Shown piece after piece: positions 33,763 to 42,945 of a stretch of DNA of 45,225 nucleotides. The translations under genes and the position numbers were made by a program. Below the pieces are notes generated by a model. That model saw only the letters and a list, made by a program, of their open reading frames with translations. It searched no databases and was not told where the DNA came from. Positions within the stretch are counted from its first letter, which is position 1, and the number at the start of each line of letters is the position of its first letter. Origin of the DNA: Psychroflexus sp. MES1-P1E (GTDB taxonomy: Bacteria; Bacteroidota; Bacteroidia; Flavobacteriales; Flavobacteriaceae); contig NZ_PJBS01000317.1 of NCBI RefSeq assembly GCF_002836055.1, positions 1 to 45,225 on the forward strand. The letters run 5' to 3'.

Positions 33763-35253
33763 TTAATGCTCATTATTTCTATAGCGATTTATCACATCTA
33801 TCATGAAAAATAGAATGAAAATAAAACATAAGAATAAGAAAAAAAGCGAGCTTATAACTAAGATTTTCTGAACAGCCTCTAGCGTGTTTTCTGCGCGATT
33901 AGTTTGACCTAAAACTAGAAATCCCAAAGTAATAACAAACAAACCTATTCCCCAAGTGATCTTATGAAGTCGAGAAGGATGAATACTCATTAGATTAGAA
34001 AACATACCTAACACGTAAATCGCAGAATCTATTGAGGTGATGAGAAAACCGACTAATAAAACCAAAGCCAAAATAACGCTGACACTCCCAAAAGGATACT
34101 GTTGAAGGAAAACAAAAATAGAAGTAAACACATCATTAAATGCATTTATTTCAACTGCTCCTTTACTAATGAGCTGAAAAGCAGAATCCCCGAAAACTGA
34201 AAACCAAATGAAGCTCCCTAAACTAGGGATGAGAAGTACCCCAGTAATGAGTTCTCTTATGCTTCTTCCCTCTGAAATCCTTGCGATAAAAATACCAGTA
34301 AAAGGGGCCCATGCCAACCAAAATGCCCAGTAATAATACGTCCAATCGGATAGGAACTCTTTACTGAAATCGTAGGGTAAAAAAGCTAGACTCAAGGAGA
34401 AAAAATTAATCACTAAATCCCTAATAGCCTCTACCATAGAAAAAAAGATGGAAGTCTGATCACTAAACAAAAAGACATAAAACATTAAAACCAAAGTGAG
34501 ACCGATATTGATTAAAGAAAGATTCTTAATTCCTTTGGAAAGTCCCCTGACAGAGGAAATGATGGCGGCTAAAAAAACAGTGATACAAATGCATAAAATG
34601 AGGGAAAAATTAAAAGCTGTATCTGTCACATAAGCAATACCACTTTCAATTTGTGAAACTCCAAGGGCTGCGGCACTTACCACACCAAAGACTATTGTAA
34701 TGACTGTCATCAAGTCTATGGAATTGTTTATTTTATTATTTTGAATATGAGGAATAAGATGGCTAAGTTGAATATTCTTATTCTTAACAAATAGAAGGTA
34801 TGCTATAAACAAAGAAAATAGGCCATAAAACGCCCATGCTGTAAATCCCCAATGATAGAAAGTCATCATTAACGCATGAGTTTCCTCAGAGCCTTTTATG
34901 TTGACTCCAGGATGCTGAGAGAAATAAACTGGCTCTTGGACTGCTCTTAAAATAATACCTGCTCCCATTCCTGTAGAATACATCATCGCAAGCCAAGAAA
35001 TTGTTGAATACTTTGGTTTGGACGTTCCCAGTTGTATTTTACCGATTGGACTTAAGGCCAATAAAATTAGAAAGCATAAAATAAAAAGTCCTGCCAAAAG
35101 ATATAATTGACCGAATACGTCCAAAACATAGGAGGATAATCTATCGATAATTATATAAGACCTATTAGGAAGGGTGATGAGTAAACCTCCTAAGACTAGG
35201 AAAAATAACACACTGTAAACAAAAACCTTATTTTTAATTTGGAAAGTTTTCAA
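33763..35253 (-). CDS. BCCT family betaine/choline/carnitine transporter
   Basis: The 496-residue transporter has about twelve membrane helices. The BCCT Gly-rich stretch MMYSTGMGAGIILRAVQEPV and the signature helix YYYWAFWLAWAPFTGIFIARISEGRS (Trp/Phe box region, about 300-330) are present. BCCT carriers import quaternary ammonium osmolytes by Na+ or H+ symport. The short C-terminal tail lacks the long osmosensing extension of BetP, so uptake may be constitutive; that is inference. It is the last gene of a - strand unit with DUF2461 (11-bp gap) and the S24 repressor. Confidence 0.92.
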   Translation of the reverse strand: MKTFQIKNKVFVYSVLFFLVLGGLLITLPNRSYIIIDRLSSYVLDVFGQLYLLAGLFILCFLILLALSPIGKIQLGTSKPKYSTISWLAMMYSTGMGAGIILRAVQEPVYFSQHPGVNIKGSEETHALMMTFYHWGFTAWAFYGLFSLFIAYLLFVKNKNIQLSHLIPHIQNNKINNSIDLMTVITIVFGVVSAAALGVSQIESGIAYVTDTAFNFSLILCICITVFLAAIISSVRGLSKGIKNLSLINIGLTLVLMFYVFLFSDQTSIFFSMVEAIRDLVINFFSLSLAFLPYDFSKEFLSDWTYYYWAFWLAWAPFTGIFIARISEGRSIRELITGVLLIPSLGSFIWFSVFGDSAFQLISKGAVEINAFNDVFTSIFVFLQQYPFGSVSVILALVLLVGFLITSIDSAIYVLGMFSNLMSIHPSRLHKITWGIGLFVITLGFLVLGQTNRAENTLEAVQKILVISSLFFLFLCFIFILFFMIDVINRYRNNEH

Positions 35254-35264
35254 AGCTCTTCGTG

Positions 35265-35921
35265 TTATACCGTCACCGCTTTATTTAAGTACCGCCTGAA
35301 GGGGAGCAAAACTTTATAAGCTTCTATGACCTCTTCCATAAAGTCGTCTGCCAAAATTTCTTTTCTATTGAAGGGTTTCATAGCTGCAAAGCTTTTTAGA
35401 CGAAGTAAGTCTATATGCTTATGGTCTTGTGTAAATCCTTTGGGAGAAGTTTTTAACTGGTCCTCAACTCCCATAAGACGATCAAAATGGTTTCGGAAAG
35501 ACTTAGAATTGATTATTTTTTTGAACTCATCTCCATTATAATCAATAGCTTCTCGTATGCTTTTTAAAAGTTCGGATTTTGGTTTATAAAAACCCGCTGC
35601 CACAAAGCATTCTTCAATACCCAAATGAATATAAAAGTCTCCAGTTTTGGGTCTCTTGTCCAATCCTGCTCCAAAGTGATCTTTATAAGTAGGCTTATTA
35701 GGATGGTATAATAAATTGTTATTAATCCTATTGATGGCTTTTTTGCCTGTGGAGGAATAGTAATTTTCATCGAGCTTAGACAACTGAAGGTCCAGATCTT
35801 CTAACCATTTAACATAATCTGCTTTTACGGCTTCATACTGTCCTCTGTGTTCATCCATCCACTCTTTACTATTGTTGGCATTCAGTGTCTCCAAAAAATC
35901 AAATAGGCGTTCAAAATTCAT
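35265..35921 (-). CDS. DUF2461 domain protein
   Basis: The 218-residue protein (TIGR02453/DUF2461) has FERLFDFLETLNANNSKEWM at the N-terminus, the RINNNLLYHPNKPTYKDHFGAG core, FYIHLGIEECFVAAGFYKP and GFTQDHKHIDLLRLKSFA. No catalytic function is established for this family, and no cofactor motif or signal peptide is visible. Its ATG directly abuts the stop of the upstream S24 repressor gene, and the BCCT gene follows after 11 bp, so the three form one probable transcription unit. Confidence 0.88.
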   Translation of the reverse strand: MNFERLFDFLETLNANNSKEWMDEHRGQYEAVKADYVKWLEDLDLQLSKLDENYYSSTGKKAINRINNNLLYHPNKPTYKDHFGAGLDKRPKTGDFYIHLGIEECFVAAGFYKPKSELLKSIREAIDYNGDEFKKIINSKSFRNHFDRLMGVEDQLKTSPKGFTQDHKHIDLLRLKSFAAMKPFNRKEILADDFMEEVIEAYKVLLPFRRYLNKAVTV

Positions 35922-36695
35922 TTAATTGGGTTTTAGTGTATTGAGTTGTATTTTGAGATCTTCCATAGACTGCTCTAACTTTTTAAGCATACTATTTTCT
36001 GAATTTTCATTAATAGAAAACGTGAGTTTACTGGTTACTTCCCAAATCTCTTGGATTTCTGAGGTTTCAACCTCATAGGGAGGATAATAAGAGTTTGTAG
36101 AAATTAGAGAGATTTTATGCGAATTAGGATGCTTGTGTAATTTCTTGACCAAGACCGAATCTTGAAGTACAAATACATACACTTTATGATTAAGCGCTTG
36201 TTGTAAGCTTTCCACAGATTTTCCCAAAACCCAATCTTCAGGATGTAAATTTGGCTCCATACTATCTCCTTCTACCTGAAATCCTCTGTATGTCGCATTT
36301 CTAAATTGAGGTATTGGCATCTCAAAAGCAGGGAGTTGATGATACCATTCTGCATCTCCAATATTTTGAGGATAACCGGCTGCCGCTTTTTGATTGACCA
36401 AAAGCATATTTTCTCTAGAATTAGTGTCATCCATAGAAATGATTTTAGGCATAGAATTGATGTGGTGAACATCTAATTTCTTTTGGAAGCTTTCGCCGTA
36501 TAACCAAAGTGGGTTTACTTCTAACACCTTCAATAGCATCATGATAACTTGGCCCGAGAGTTTGGTTTTGCCTCTTTCTATATCTGACGTGGAATTTTTA
36601 ATATTCAGGATCTCAGCAAATTCAGATTGAGTAAAATTATTTTCTTCACGAATTTGTTTAAAACGTTTAATTTCAGGAGGTAAATCTGTTTTCAT
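35922..36695 (-). CDS. XRE/S24 LexA-like transcriptional repressor
   Basis: The 257-residue protein has an N-terminal HTH (about 10-66: FKQIREENNFTQSEFAEIL and SDIERGKTK). The C-terminal S24 peptidase domain has EGDSMEPNLHPEDWVLG with S145, then VYVFVLQDSVLVKKLH with the Lys near 184. A potential self-cleavage Ala-Gly (A106-G107 in KAAAGY) lies 38 residues before S145, similar to LexA. It is therefore a candidate RecA-activated or stress-cleaved repressor. It differs from LexA in its XRE rather than winged HTH and in a C-terminal coiled tail. It is divergent from aroQ, with two operator-like elements in the shared intergenic region. Confidence 0.88.
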   Translation of the reverse strand: MKTDLPPEIKRFKQIREENNFTQSEFAEILNIKNSTSDIERGKTKLSGQVIMMLLKVLEVNPLWLYGESFQKKLDVHHINSMPKIISMDDTNSRENMLLVNQKAAAGYPQNIGDAEWYHQLPAFEMPIPQFRNATYRGFQVEGDSMEPNLHPEDWVLGKSVESLQQALNHKVYVFVLQDSVLVKKLHKHPNSHKISLISTNSYYPPYEVETSEIQEIWEVTSKLTFSINENSENSMLKKLEQSMEDLKIQLNTLKPN

Positions 36696-36713
36696 ATTAA
36701 AAAAGATTAAATT

Positions 36714-36747
36714 AGGAATATTTCCATAAACTTAAGGAAAAAATCCT
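36714..36747. promoter_or_regulatory. Two operator-like elements between the S24 repressor and aroQ
   Basis: AGGA-ATATT-TCCA (36714-36726) and AGGA-AAAAA-TCCT (36735-36747) share the plan AGGA-N5-TCCW and start 21 bp apart, two helical turns. They lie 18-52 bp before the repressor start and just upstream of the aroQ promoter. Binding by the S24 repressor is inference. Confidence 0.5.
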
Positions 36748-36761
36748 AATCAAATATAATA

Positions 36762-36790
36762 TTTTGACATGAATAATTTTAATAAATTTG
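36762..36790 (+). promoter_or_regulatory. Promoter of aroQ
   Basis: TTTTG (36762-36766) and TAAATTTG (36783-36790) fit the Bacteroidota TTG / TANNTTTG consensus with a 16-bp spacer. The -7 box lies 18 bp before the ATG at 36809. Confidence 0.6.
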
Positions 36791-36808
36791 AAGACTAAGC
36801 TAAAGCTC

Positions 36809-37225
36809 ATGAAAATACATATCATCAACGGTCCAAATCTCAATATTTTAGGTAAAAGAGAACCTGAAATCTATGGTAAGTCTACTTTTAAGGATTACTT
36901 CACAGAACTCCAATTTCAATTTAAAGAGCTAGAATTGTCTTACTTCCAATCCAATATTGAAGGAGAATTAATTTCAGAATTACAAGAAGCAGACGATAAT
37001 GTAGATGGTATTATTTTGAATGCAGCAGCTTATACCCATACCTCCATTGCTGTAGGAGATACAGTAAAAGCAATAGGAACCCCTGTGATTGAGGTTCATA
37101 TTTCCAATACTCATGCTAGAGAAGAGTTCAGAAAACAATCTTATATTTCACCTAATGCCTTTGGAGTTATTCTTGGTTTTGGCTTAAGAAGTTATGAATT
37201 GGCTATACTGAGTTTTACCCATTAA
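36809..37225 (+). CDS. aroQ: Type II 3-dehydroquinate dehydratase
   Basis: The 138-residue protein dehydrates 3-dehydroquinate in the shikimate pathway. MKIHIINGPNLNILGKREPE is the family N-terminus with the catalytic Tyr in PEIYG, followed by FQSNIEGELI, GIILNAAAYTHTSIA and EVHISNTHAREEFR with the catalytic His. I start it at ATG 36809. The longer reading from TTG 36788 would overlap the -7 box and add seven non-conserved residues. It is the first gene of a + strand run that continues into two envelope proteins and sbcDC. Confidence 0.94.
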   Translation: MKIHIINGPNLNILGKREPEIYGKSTFKDYFTELQFQFKELELSYFQSNIEGELISELQEADDNVDGIILNAAAYTHTSIAVGDTVKAIGTPVIEVHISNTHAREEFRKQSYISPNAFGVILGFGLRSYELAILSFTH

Positions 37226-37237
37226 TAAAAAGAAGCT

Positions 37238-37810
37238 ATGTCGTATTATTTGAGATTGCTATTTATTATTTTTAGTGTAACCTATGGTGTTGCACAAGAA
37301 AAAAATGAAATAGAAAAAAGGGTGAAAAAAGATGAAATCCCTAATCAGGCCAAAGAATGGCTAGAAGATGCTTTTGAACAAGAGCGAAGAACCAAATGGT
37401 ATTATCAAACCGATGGAGAAAAACAAGGCTACGAGGCTAAATTGAAACAAAACAAACACCTCCACAGTGTTGAATTTGACATGGAAGGCAAGGTTGAAAA
37501 TATTGAAATTAAGATTAAAGAAGATGAGATCAAGGAGGAAGCTTATCAAACCATTTTTGACTATTTCAAATCAAATTATATTCGATATTCCCTGAAAAAG
37601 ATACAAATCCAATACACAGGCGAATCCGATGATCTTAAAGATTTAATCGATGAAGGTGAAATAGAAAATCTAGTGATTAATTATGAAATTGAGTATTATG
37701 GCAAAACCGACAAAGACAATACCCTGTGGGAAGGTTTATTTGATGCCGATGGAAGACTAATAGAAAAACGCTATGTCAACTTAAAATTAACAGACAACCT
37801 AGATTATTAG
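37238..37810 (+). CDS. Secreted protein of unknown function
   Basis: The 190-residue protein begins with a signal peptide (SYYLRLLFIIFSVTYGVA, cleavage near residue 19, before QEKN). A mature acidic/basic domain rich in Lys and Glu follows. Possible repeating units of the form FDMEGKVENIEIKIKEDEI and FDADGRLIEKRYVN resemble PepSY-like beta-hairpin pairs, but the match is weak. No catalytic or metal motif is visible. It lies 12 bp after aroQ and 1 bp before the DUF2490 gene, so a shared envelope role with the latter is likely; this is inferred from linkage. Confidence 0.7.
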   Translation: MSYYLRLLFIIFSVTYGVAQEKNEIEKRVKKDEIPNQAKEWLEDAFEQERRTKWYYQTDGEKQGYEAKLKQNKHLHSVEFDMEGKVENIEIKIKEDEIKEEAYQTIFDYFKSNYIRYSLKKIQIQYTGESDDLKDLIDEGEIENLVINYEIEYYGKTDKDNTLWEGLFDADGRLIEKRYVNLKLTDNLDY

Positions 37811-37811
37811 C

Positions 37812-38492
37812 ATGAGAATTTATATATATATAATAGGCTTATTATTATTTTCTTCATCTTATGCTCAAGAAAATCAAACAACTTTTGGACTTTTTCCTGA
37901 AGCATCTCTCAGTTACAAACTTTTAAAAAATTATTCAATAACTCATAAGTTTGAATCTCAACATGGATTTTATGATTCTGAAAATTTAAATAAAGAGCTT
38001 GAGTACGAACATACTTTAACAGACTTACAAACCTTTATAGGCAGGCGAATAACTCCTTTTATAAAAGTAGATATAGGATACCAATATAGGATTGAAGAAG
38101 GAGAAAATACCCATAGAACCATACAACAGGTCTCTATTTTACAACGAGAATCCCATTTTAGGATTGGTCATCGAGTGCGGATCGATCAGACATTTTTTAA
38201 CAAGGCTTCCCTCTTATTTAGGGCTCGTTATAGAATTAAAGGTCAAATTCCGTTGCAAGGGGAAAGCCTAGACAATGGTGAAAACTATCTTTCTATTTCC
38301 AATGAATTAATTTATATGATACAAAGTGGCGAGGATGATCTTGAAAATAGATTAACAGCTGCCTTAGGTTTTTACATTGATGACAAAAATAAATTTGAAA
38401 TCGGATTGGATTACAGAACCGATGATTTTTTAGTCAAAGACCGATTTAGACATCGGATATGGCTTAAATTCGGATATTATAAAACTCTTTAG
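37812..38492 (+). CDS. DUF2490 domain outer-membrane-type protein
   Basis: The 226-residue protein has a signal peptide (MRIYIYIIGLLLFSSSYA, before QENQ) and a DUF2490-like beta-rich body: FGLFPEASLSYKLLKNYSIT, FIKVDIGYQYRIEEG, RIGHRVRIDQTFF, FRARYRIKGQIPL and a terminal FRHRIWLKFGYYKTL. Alternating aromatic and polar strands suggest a small beta-barrel. The family has no proven function. It starts 1 bp after the preceding secreted protein and ends 8 bp before sbcD. Confidence 0.82.
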   Translation: MRIYIYIIGLLLFSSSYAQENQTTFGLFPEASLSYKLLKNYSITHKFESQHGFYDSENLNKELEYEHTLTDLQTFIGRRITPFIKVDIGYQYRIEEGENTHRTIQQVSILQRESHFRIGHRVRIDQTFFNKASLLFRARYRIKGQIPLQGESLDNGENYLSISNELIYMIQSGEDDLENRLTAALGFYIDDKNKFEIGLDYRTDDFLVKDRFRHRIWLKFGYYKTL

Positions 38493-38500
38493 TTACATTT

Positions 38501-39712
38501 ATGAGGATACTTCATACCGCAGACTGGCATATTGGAAAAAAGCTTCATAAGAAAGAATTATATCAAGATTTTGATCTTTTTATCGATTGGTTGTGTCAGT
38601 TTTTACCTGAAAATGACATAGATATTTTGCTCGTGTCTGGCGATGTTTTCGACTTTTCGAATCCATCAAGTGAATCCAGAACTCAATATTATAAGACGCT
38701 CATCAAGTTAAAAAGGTTTGATCTTAAAATTATTATCACTGGAGGTAACCATGATTCTCCAAGTGTTTTGGAAGCCCCTAAAGCTATTTTAAATGAATTG
38801 GATATACATGTCATTGGGCAACGCCCAGAAAATTTGCAAGACTGCCTCATTCCAATTTATAAGGAAGAAAATGTAGAACTAATTATTGCAGCCTTGCCTT
38901 ATCTTAGGAATAGAGATTTGCAAGAACGTTTCGATGCAGAAAATCATGACAGCAAACAAAAAGCTGTACAACAGAGTATTGCCTATCATTTCCAAGAAAC
39001 GGCTAGTTTAGCAAAGAAAAAACACCCTGATGTTCCTCTTATAGGCATGGGGCATTTGTTTGCTAAAGGTGTGAGTTTGTCTGACAGTGAGCGTGAAATT
39101 CAAATTGGAAATTTAGCGGGCCTAGATGCTTCTCATTTTGGAAGCAATTACAGCTACATCGCCTTAGGTCATATTCATAAGCCTCAACGTCTCAACTCAG
39201 TAACCCCCATCTATTATAGTGGTTCCCCTATCCCGCTTTCTTTTAGCGAACGGAAAAATGAAAAACGCATTTTACTTATAGACACTTCTAAATCTTTTGA
39301 ACCCGAAAGTATTTCTATTCCAAAGTTTAGGGATCTGATCTTAGTGAAAGGCAGTCTAGAAAAAATCAAACAGAAACTTTCTGAAATTACAAATATTCAC
39401 CCTTTGCAAACACTTATTGAGATTGAAATGGAGGAAGAACACTTTTCTCCATCCAAGACTATTGAATTAGAAGAATACATTGAAACCTTTGAAGCTGAAG
39501 CTTGTGAGATTGTAAAACACAAAGTAAGTTTTAAATATAAACCTGAAGGCCTTCGGGGAATTACATCAACTGAAGAACAGATCTCAGACTTTACACCACT
39601 AGAAGTGTTCCATAAAAAATTAGAAAGTGTTGATGAAACCGAAACTAGCAAAGAACAACTCATCTCTGCCTTCGAAGAAATTTTAGATGAATTGAACCGT
39701 CCTGAACAATGA
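38501..39712 (+). CDS. sbcD: Exonuclease subunit SbcD
   Basis: The 403-residue Mre11-type nuclease has the five phosphoesterase motifs: ILHTADWHIGKK (D7, H9), LLVSGDVFDFSNPSS, ITGGNHDSPS, IGMGHLFAKG and LGHIHKPQ. Together with SbcC it forms the SbcCD complex, which cuts DNA hairpins and processes protein-blocked ends. A coordinated capping/linker region follows at about 270-403. Its stop overlaps the ATG of sbcC by 4 bp (ATGA), which enforces coupled translation. Confidence 0.95.
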   Translation: MRILHTADWHIGKKLHKKELYQDFDLFIDWLCQFLPENDIDILLVSGDVFDFSNPSSESRTQYYKTLIKLKRFDLKIIITGGNHDSPSVLEAPKAILNELDIHVIGQRPENLQDCLIPIYKEENVELIIAALPYLRNRDLQERFDAENHDSKQKAVQQSIAYHFQETASLAKKKHPDVPLIGMGHLFAKGVSLSDSEREIQIGNLAGLDASHFGSNYSYIALGHIHKPQRLNSVTPIYYSGSPIPLSFSERKNEKRILLIDTSKSFEPESISIPKFRDLILVKGSLEKIKQKLSEITNIHPLQTLIEIEMEEEHFSPSKTIELEEYIETFEAEACEIVKHKVSFKYKPEGLRGITSTEEQISDFTPLEVFHKKLESVDETETSKEQLISAFEEILDELNRPEQ

Positions 39713-42700
39713 AAATTGAAAGTCTCTCCTTTAAGAATATCAACTCCTTAAAAGGTGAACATAAAGTTCATTTTGACGAATCACCCTTAAATTCTGGAGG
39801 TTTGTTTGCTATCATAGGATCTACAGGGAGCGGAAAAAGCAGCTTACTGGACGCCATATGTCTGGCCTTGTATGGGCGTACGCCCAGAATCTCTAGTGTG
39901 ACTAAAAGTAAAATAGAACAAGACGGCAGTATCTTGACAAAGTACCAGAAGGAAGCCTACGCTAAGGTTAAGTTTTCTTGTAATTTTGGGACTTACGAAG
40001 CAACCTGGTCTATCTCCACCAATAGAAATGATAAGCTAAGAGAATGTGAAATGGACCTCTGGAATGTCGCTACCGAAACTTCTTTCAGCGAGAAAAAGAC
40101 AGAAGTCCTCACCGAGATAGAGCGTTTAATAGGCTTATCCTACGATCAATTTGTAAAATCTGTATTACTGTCTCAAGGGGATTTTGCAACTTTATTACAG
40201 TCCAATGAAAAAGAACGAAGTGAGCTTTTAGAAAAAATCACAAACACTTCCATCTACAGAAGTATCGGCAAGAAAGTATATGAAAAATACATGAGCCTAA
40301 AATCTAAAATACTCACTCAAAAAACCATTTTAGATAATCTTCAAGACAAACTAATTTCAAAAGAAACAGAAAGGGATTTTAAGCAGACTCTAAATCAGCT
40401 AGAGGAAAAAGAAACTATAGAACACAAAAAGCTTTCTGAATACAAAAAGGATTTGGATCAACTCACATTAAAAGAGAAGTTAAGTTCCGAAGAAAATGTG
40501 GTGAAAACTGATTTTAAAACTTTGTTGGACCATAAGCAAAGCTTTAATAATGAAAACCAACACCGATTAGAACAACATCAAAAGACATTGGAGTTTGAAG
40601 ACGATCTGCAAGAATTCAACAGTCTCCAAAAAGATGGAGACCGTCTAAAAGCTTCGATAACCAGAGAAAAAGAAGAAATTACCAAAATAAAATCTAATAT
40701 TAATGGCCTTCACCAAAAAATAGAAGATCTTCTAAAAACAAAAGTAGACCCTCAAGCAGTTGAATCGGAATTAGAAAAATTGCAAGAAACTCACACTGAA
40801 CTCAACACCAGAAGGAGTTCGAAATTACATGACTTTTCTGCCAAAAAACAGCTTCTTAACAAGGAACTTGAAGGCTTAGATTTGAAGTTTCAAAAGCAAG
40901 AATTGGAGAGTTTTATCAAAGAACTAACTCGCAAATCGGAAATAAGCTCTGAGCAAATCCAAAATCTTGAAAAAGAATTAAAGGATGTCGAAAATCTGGA
41001 GGAGCGTATCCAAGAACAAGAACATCTTCGAGATACTTTTAAGGAGGCTGCTCATGAAAGTAGAATCCTTAAAGATTTAGGTGATCAATTTCTTAGATTG
41101 GAAAATAAAAGTTCTATACTCCATAAAAAGAAAAGTGAGTATCCTGAACAAATCAATTTAAAGGAAAGTAAATCAAACGCTGCAGAAAAAGAGTTGGACC
41201 ATCTTCAAACTAAAAAAGATAATCAAAAATTAAGATTAGAAGTGGAAGATCTAAGGCAAAAGCTTCAAAAGGACGAGCCCTGCGCAGTCTGTGGAGCTAT
41301 AGATCACCCTTATTCTGAACATTTACCGGAAGTTATTTCAGATCTTGATAAGACAATTGCTAGAGCTAAGGAAATAGCCAAACAGCTGTCTAAAGATTTA
41401 CAACACTCAAACGCTGAATTTGTCTCTCTTCTAAAACAAATTGAAGGTCTTGATAAAGAGGCTAAGGAGCTTCACTCTAAGCGCTCCTTAAATCAAGAAG
41501 AATTCGATTTTAAATTCAAAGAGTTAAGCTTACTAAATGAGGGTGAGAGTTATTCTAATCTGGAACAAAAAACCAGACAAACTATTGAAAACTACAAGGC
41601 CTTTGAACACTACAAAGTTGAACTACAAGCCTTGCAAAGTTCAATCTCAATTTTAGAAGAACTTCTTCATATTCAAAAAGAAGGAAAGCGCATCAGTGAA
41701 AAAATGAAAAGCCTTTACAAAGGTGATGATTTGGGGAGATTGGTGTCGAGCTCTACAAAAGCATGGAATCAATTATATTCGGAATTAAAGTCAGCCTCAT
41801 CCTCTCTGGACAAGCAAACTAGTGACAAGACTATACTTGATAAGAATGTAAGTCAACTTCAACAAAGCTTGAAATCAATACTTGAAAGTAAAGGCTTTGC
41901 TCATATCGCCGAGGCCAATGCGTCTAGGATGAAATCTTCAAATTATAATGAATTACTTCTTAGAAAAAGTGATATTGACAAAAACATAAAGGTCAAAGAA
42001 GAAAAACTCAAGGGACTAAAAAACCAACTAAAAAGCTTAAAGTTCATTCACTTTACAGAAAAAAACAAGACTGAAATCGCTATTGATGACATCAAAGTAA
42101 CCTTAAATTTCACAAGAGAAAAACTCGAGGATATTAGACGAGTTTTAAACAATCAAAAAGAGAATTTAACCGAATATAAAACCATCCAAAACTCGATCGT
42201 CGAAGTGCAAAAAGCAAATAAAAAATGGGAGGTCTTGAACAGGCTTATAGGAGATGCTACAGGAACAGAGTTCAATAAATTTGCACAGGACTTAAGTTTA
42301 CAACGCCTTATTTTATTGGGTAATAAACGGTTGAAACAACTCAATGATCGCTATGAACTCGATAGATTTATTTCTGGTGAGGATAAAAATCAATTGTACG
42401 TGATCGATAATCATATGGGCGGACTTCGACGCTCTGTAAAGACCTTATCTGGCGGAGAAACATTTTTGATGAGTTTAGCCTTAGCACTGGGTCTGTCTGA
42501 CTTAGCTTCAAAAAATGTAGAAATCAAAAGCCTATTTATAGACGAAGGTTTTGGTACTCTAGATCCAGAAACTTTGGATCTCACACTCGACACATTAGAA
42601 CGCTTACAGGCAGAAAGCAATAAAACCATCGGTATTATAAGTCATGTAAATGCCTTAAAAGAACGTATCCAAACTCAAATTGTGCTGAATAGAAACACAC

Positions 42701-42732
42701 AAGGCTATAGTCAACTGGAAGTCATAAGCTAA
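39709..42732 (+). CDS. sbcC: Exonuclease subunit SbcC (Rad50-like)
   Basis: The 1007-residue ATPase has an N-terminal Walker A IIGSTGSGKSSLLDAICLALYG, then coiled-coil arms on both sides of a zinc hook CAVCGAIDHPY (C525, C528), almost exactly mid-protein. The C-terminal half has the ABC signature TLSGGETFLMSLALALGLSD and Walker B LFIDEGFGTLD. The Q-loop LLSQGDFATLL lies near 160. It drives ATP-dependent DNA end processing with SbcD. Length is close to the family standard of about 1000. No terminator is visible after it; the next gene starts 213 bp on. Confidence 0.96.
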   Translation: MKIESLSFKNINSLKGEHKVHFDESPLNSGGLFAIIGSTGSGKSSLLDAICLALYGRTPRISSVTKSKIEQDGSILTKYQKEAYAKVKFSCNFGTYEATWSISTNRNDKLRECEMDLWNVATETSFSEKKTEVLTEIERLIGLSYDQFVKSVLLSQGDFATLLQSNEKERSELLEKITNTSIYRSIGKKVYEKYMSLKSKILTQKTILDNLQDKLISKETERDFKQTLNQLEEKETIEHKKLSEYKKDLDQLTLKEKLSSEENVVKTDFKTLLDHKQSFNNENQHRLEQHQKTLEFEDDLQEFNSLQKDGDRLKASITREKEEITKIKSNINGLHQKIEDLLKTKVDPQAVESELEKLQETHTELNTRRSSKLHDFSAKKQLLNKELEGLDLKFQKQELESFIKELTRKSEISSEQIQNLEKELKDVENLEERIQEQEHLRDTFKEAAHESRILKDLGDQFLRLENKSSILHKKKSEYPEQINLKESKSNAAEKELDHLQTKKDNQKLRLEVEDLRQKLQKDEPCAVCGAIDHPYSEHLPEVISDLDKTIARAKEIAKQLSKDLQHSNAEFVSLLKQIEGLDKEAKELHSKRSLNQEEFDFKFKELSLLNEGESYSNLEQKTRQTIENYKAFEHYKVELQALQSSISILEELLHIQKEGKRISEKMKSLYKGDDLGRLVSSSTKAWNQLYSELKSASSSLDKQTSDKTILDKNVSQLQQSLKSILESKGFAHIAEANASRMKSSNYNELLLRKSDIDKNIKVKEEKLKGLKNQLKSLKFIHFTEKNKTEIAIDDIKVTLNFTREKLEDIRRVLNNQKENLTEYKTIQNSIVEVQKANKKWEVLNRLIGDATGTEFNKFAQDLSLQRLILLGNKRLKQLNDRYELDRFISGEDKNQLYVIDNHMGGLRRSVKTLSGGETFLMSLALALGLSDLASKNVEIKSLFIDEGFGTLDPETLDLTLDTLERLQAESNKTIGIISHVNALKERIQTQIVLNRNTQGYSQLEVIS

Positions 42733-42915
42733 ATTTTAACCTATAACTAGTGTTTGGGGTTTCCTTTAAAATACGGAGTATTATTTATTAACGTATTATT
42801 TAATTTTTGATATTAATTTGATCATATTTTGAATAAATGTCAGTATTTATGTTTAAAATTCTGAAAAATGGAATATGCCATCTAGAATGGAATAGCTTTT
42901 ATCATTGAAAATTAG

Positions 42916-42923
42916 TATCTTCG
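42916..42923 (+). promoter_or_regulatory. -7-like box of the E1 gene
   Basis: TATCTTCG is one base from TANNTTTG and lies 22 bp before the ATG at 42946. The upstream spacer region has no strong TTTG. Confidence 0.35.
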
Positions 42924-42945
42924 CAAGAGTCAAAAAAATAATATA

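Noticed and set aside
35922-36695. Prophage repressor
   Set aside because: No integrase, phage structural or replication genes are in the surrounding 10 kb, so a chromosomal S24 regulator is more likely.
36788-36808. TTG start giving aroQ seven extra residues
   Set aside because: It falls inside the -7 promoter box and the added residues are not family-like; ATG 36809 begins the conserved MKIHIINGPNLN.
42770-42782. AATAC-GGA-GTATT hairpin after sbcC as a terminator
   Set aside because: The stem is only 5 bp and AT-rich, with no clean T-run.
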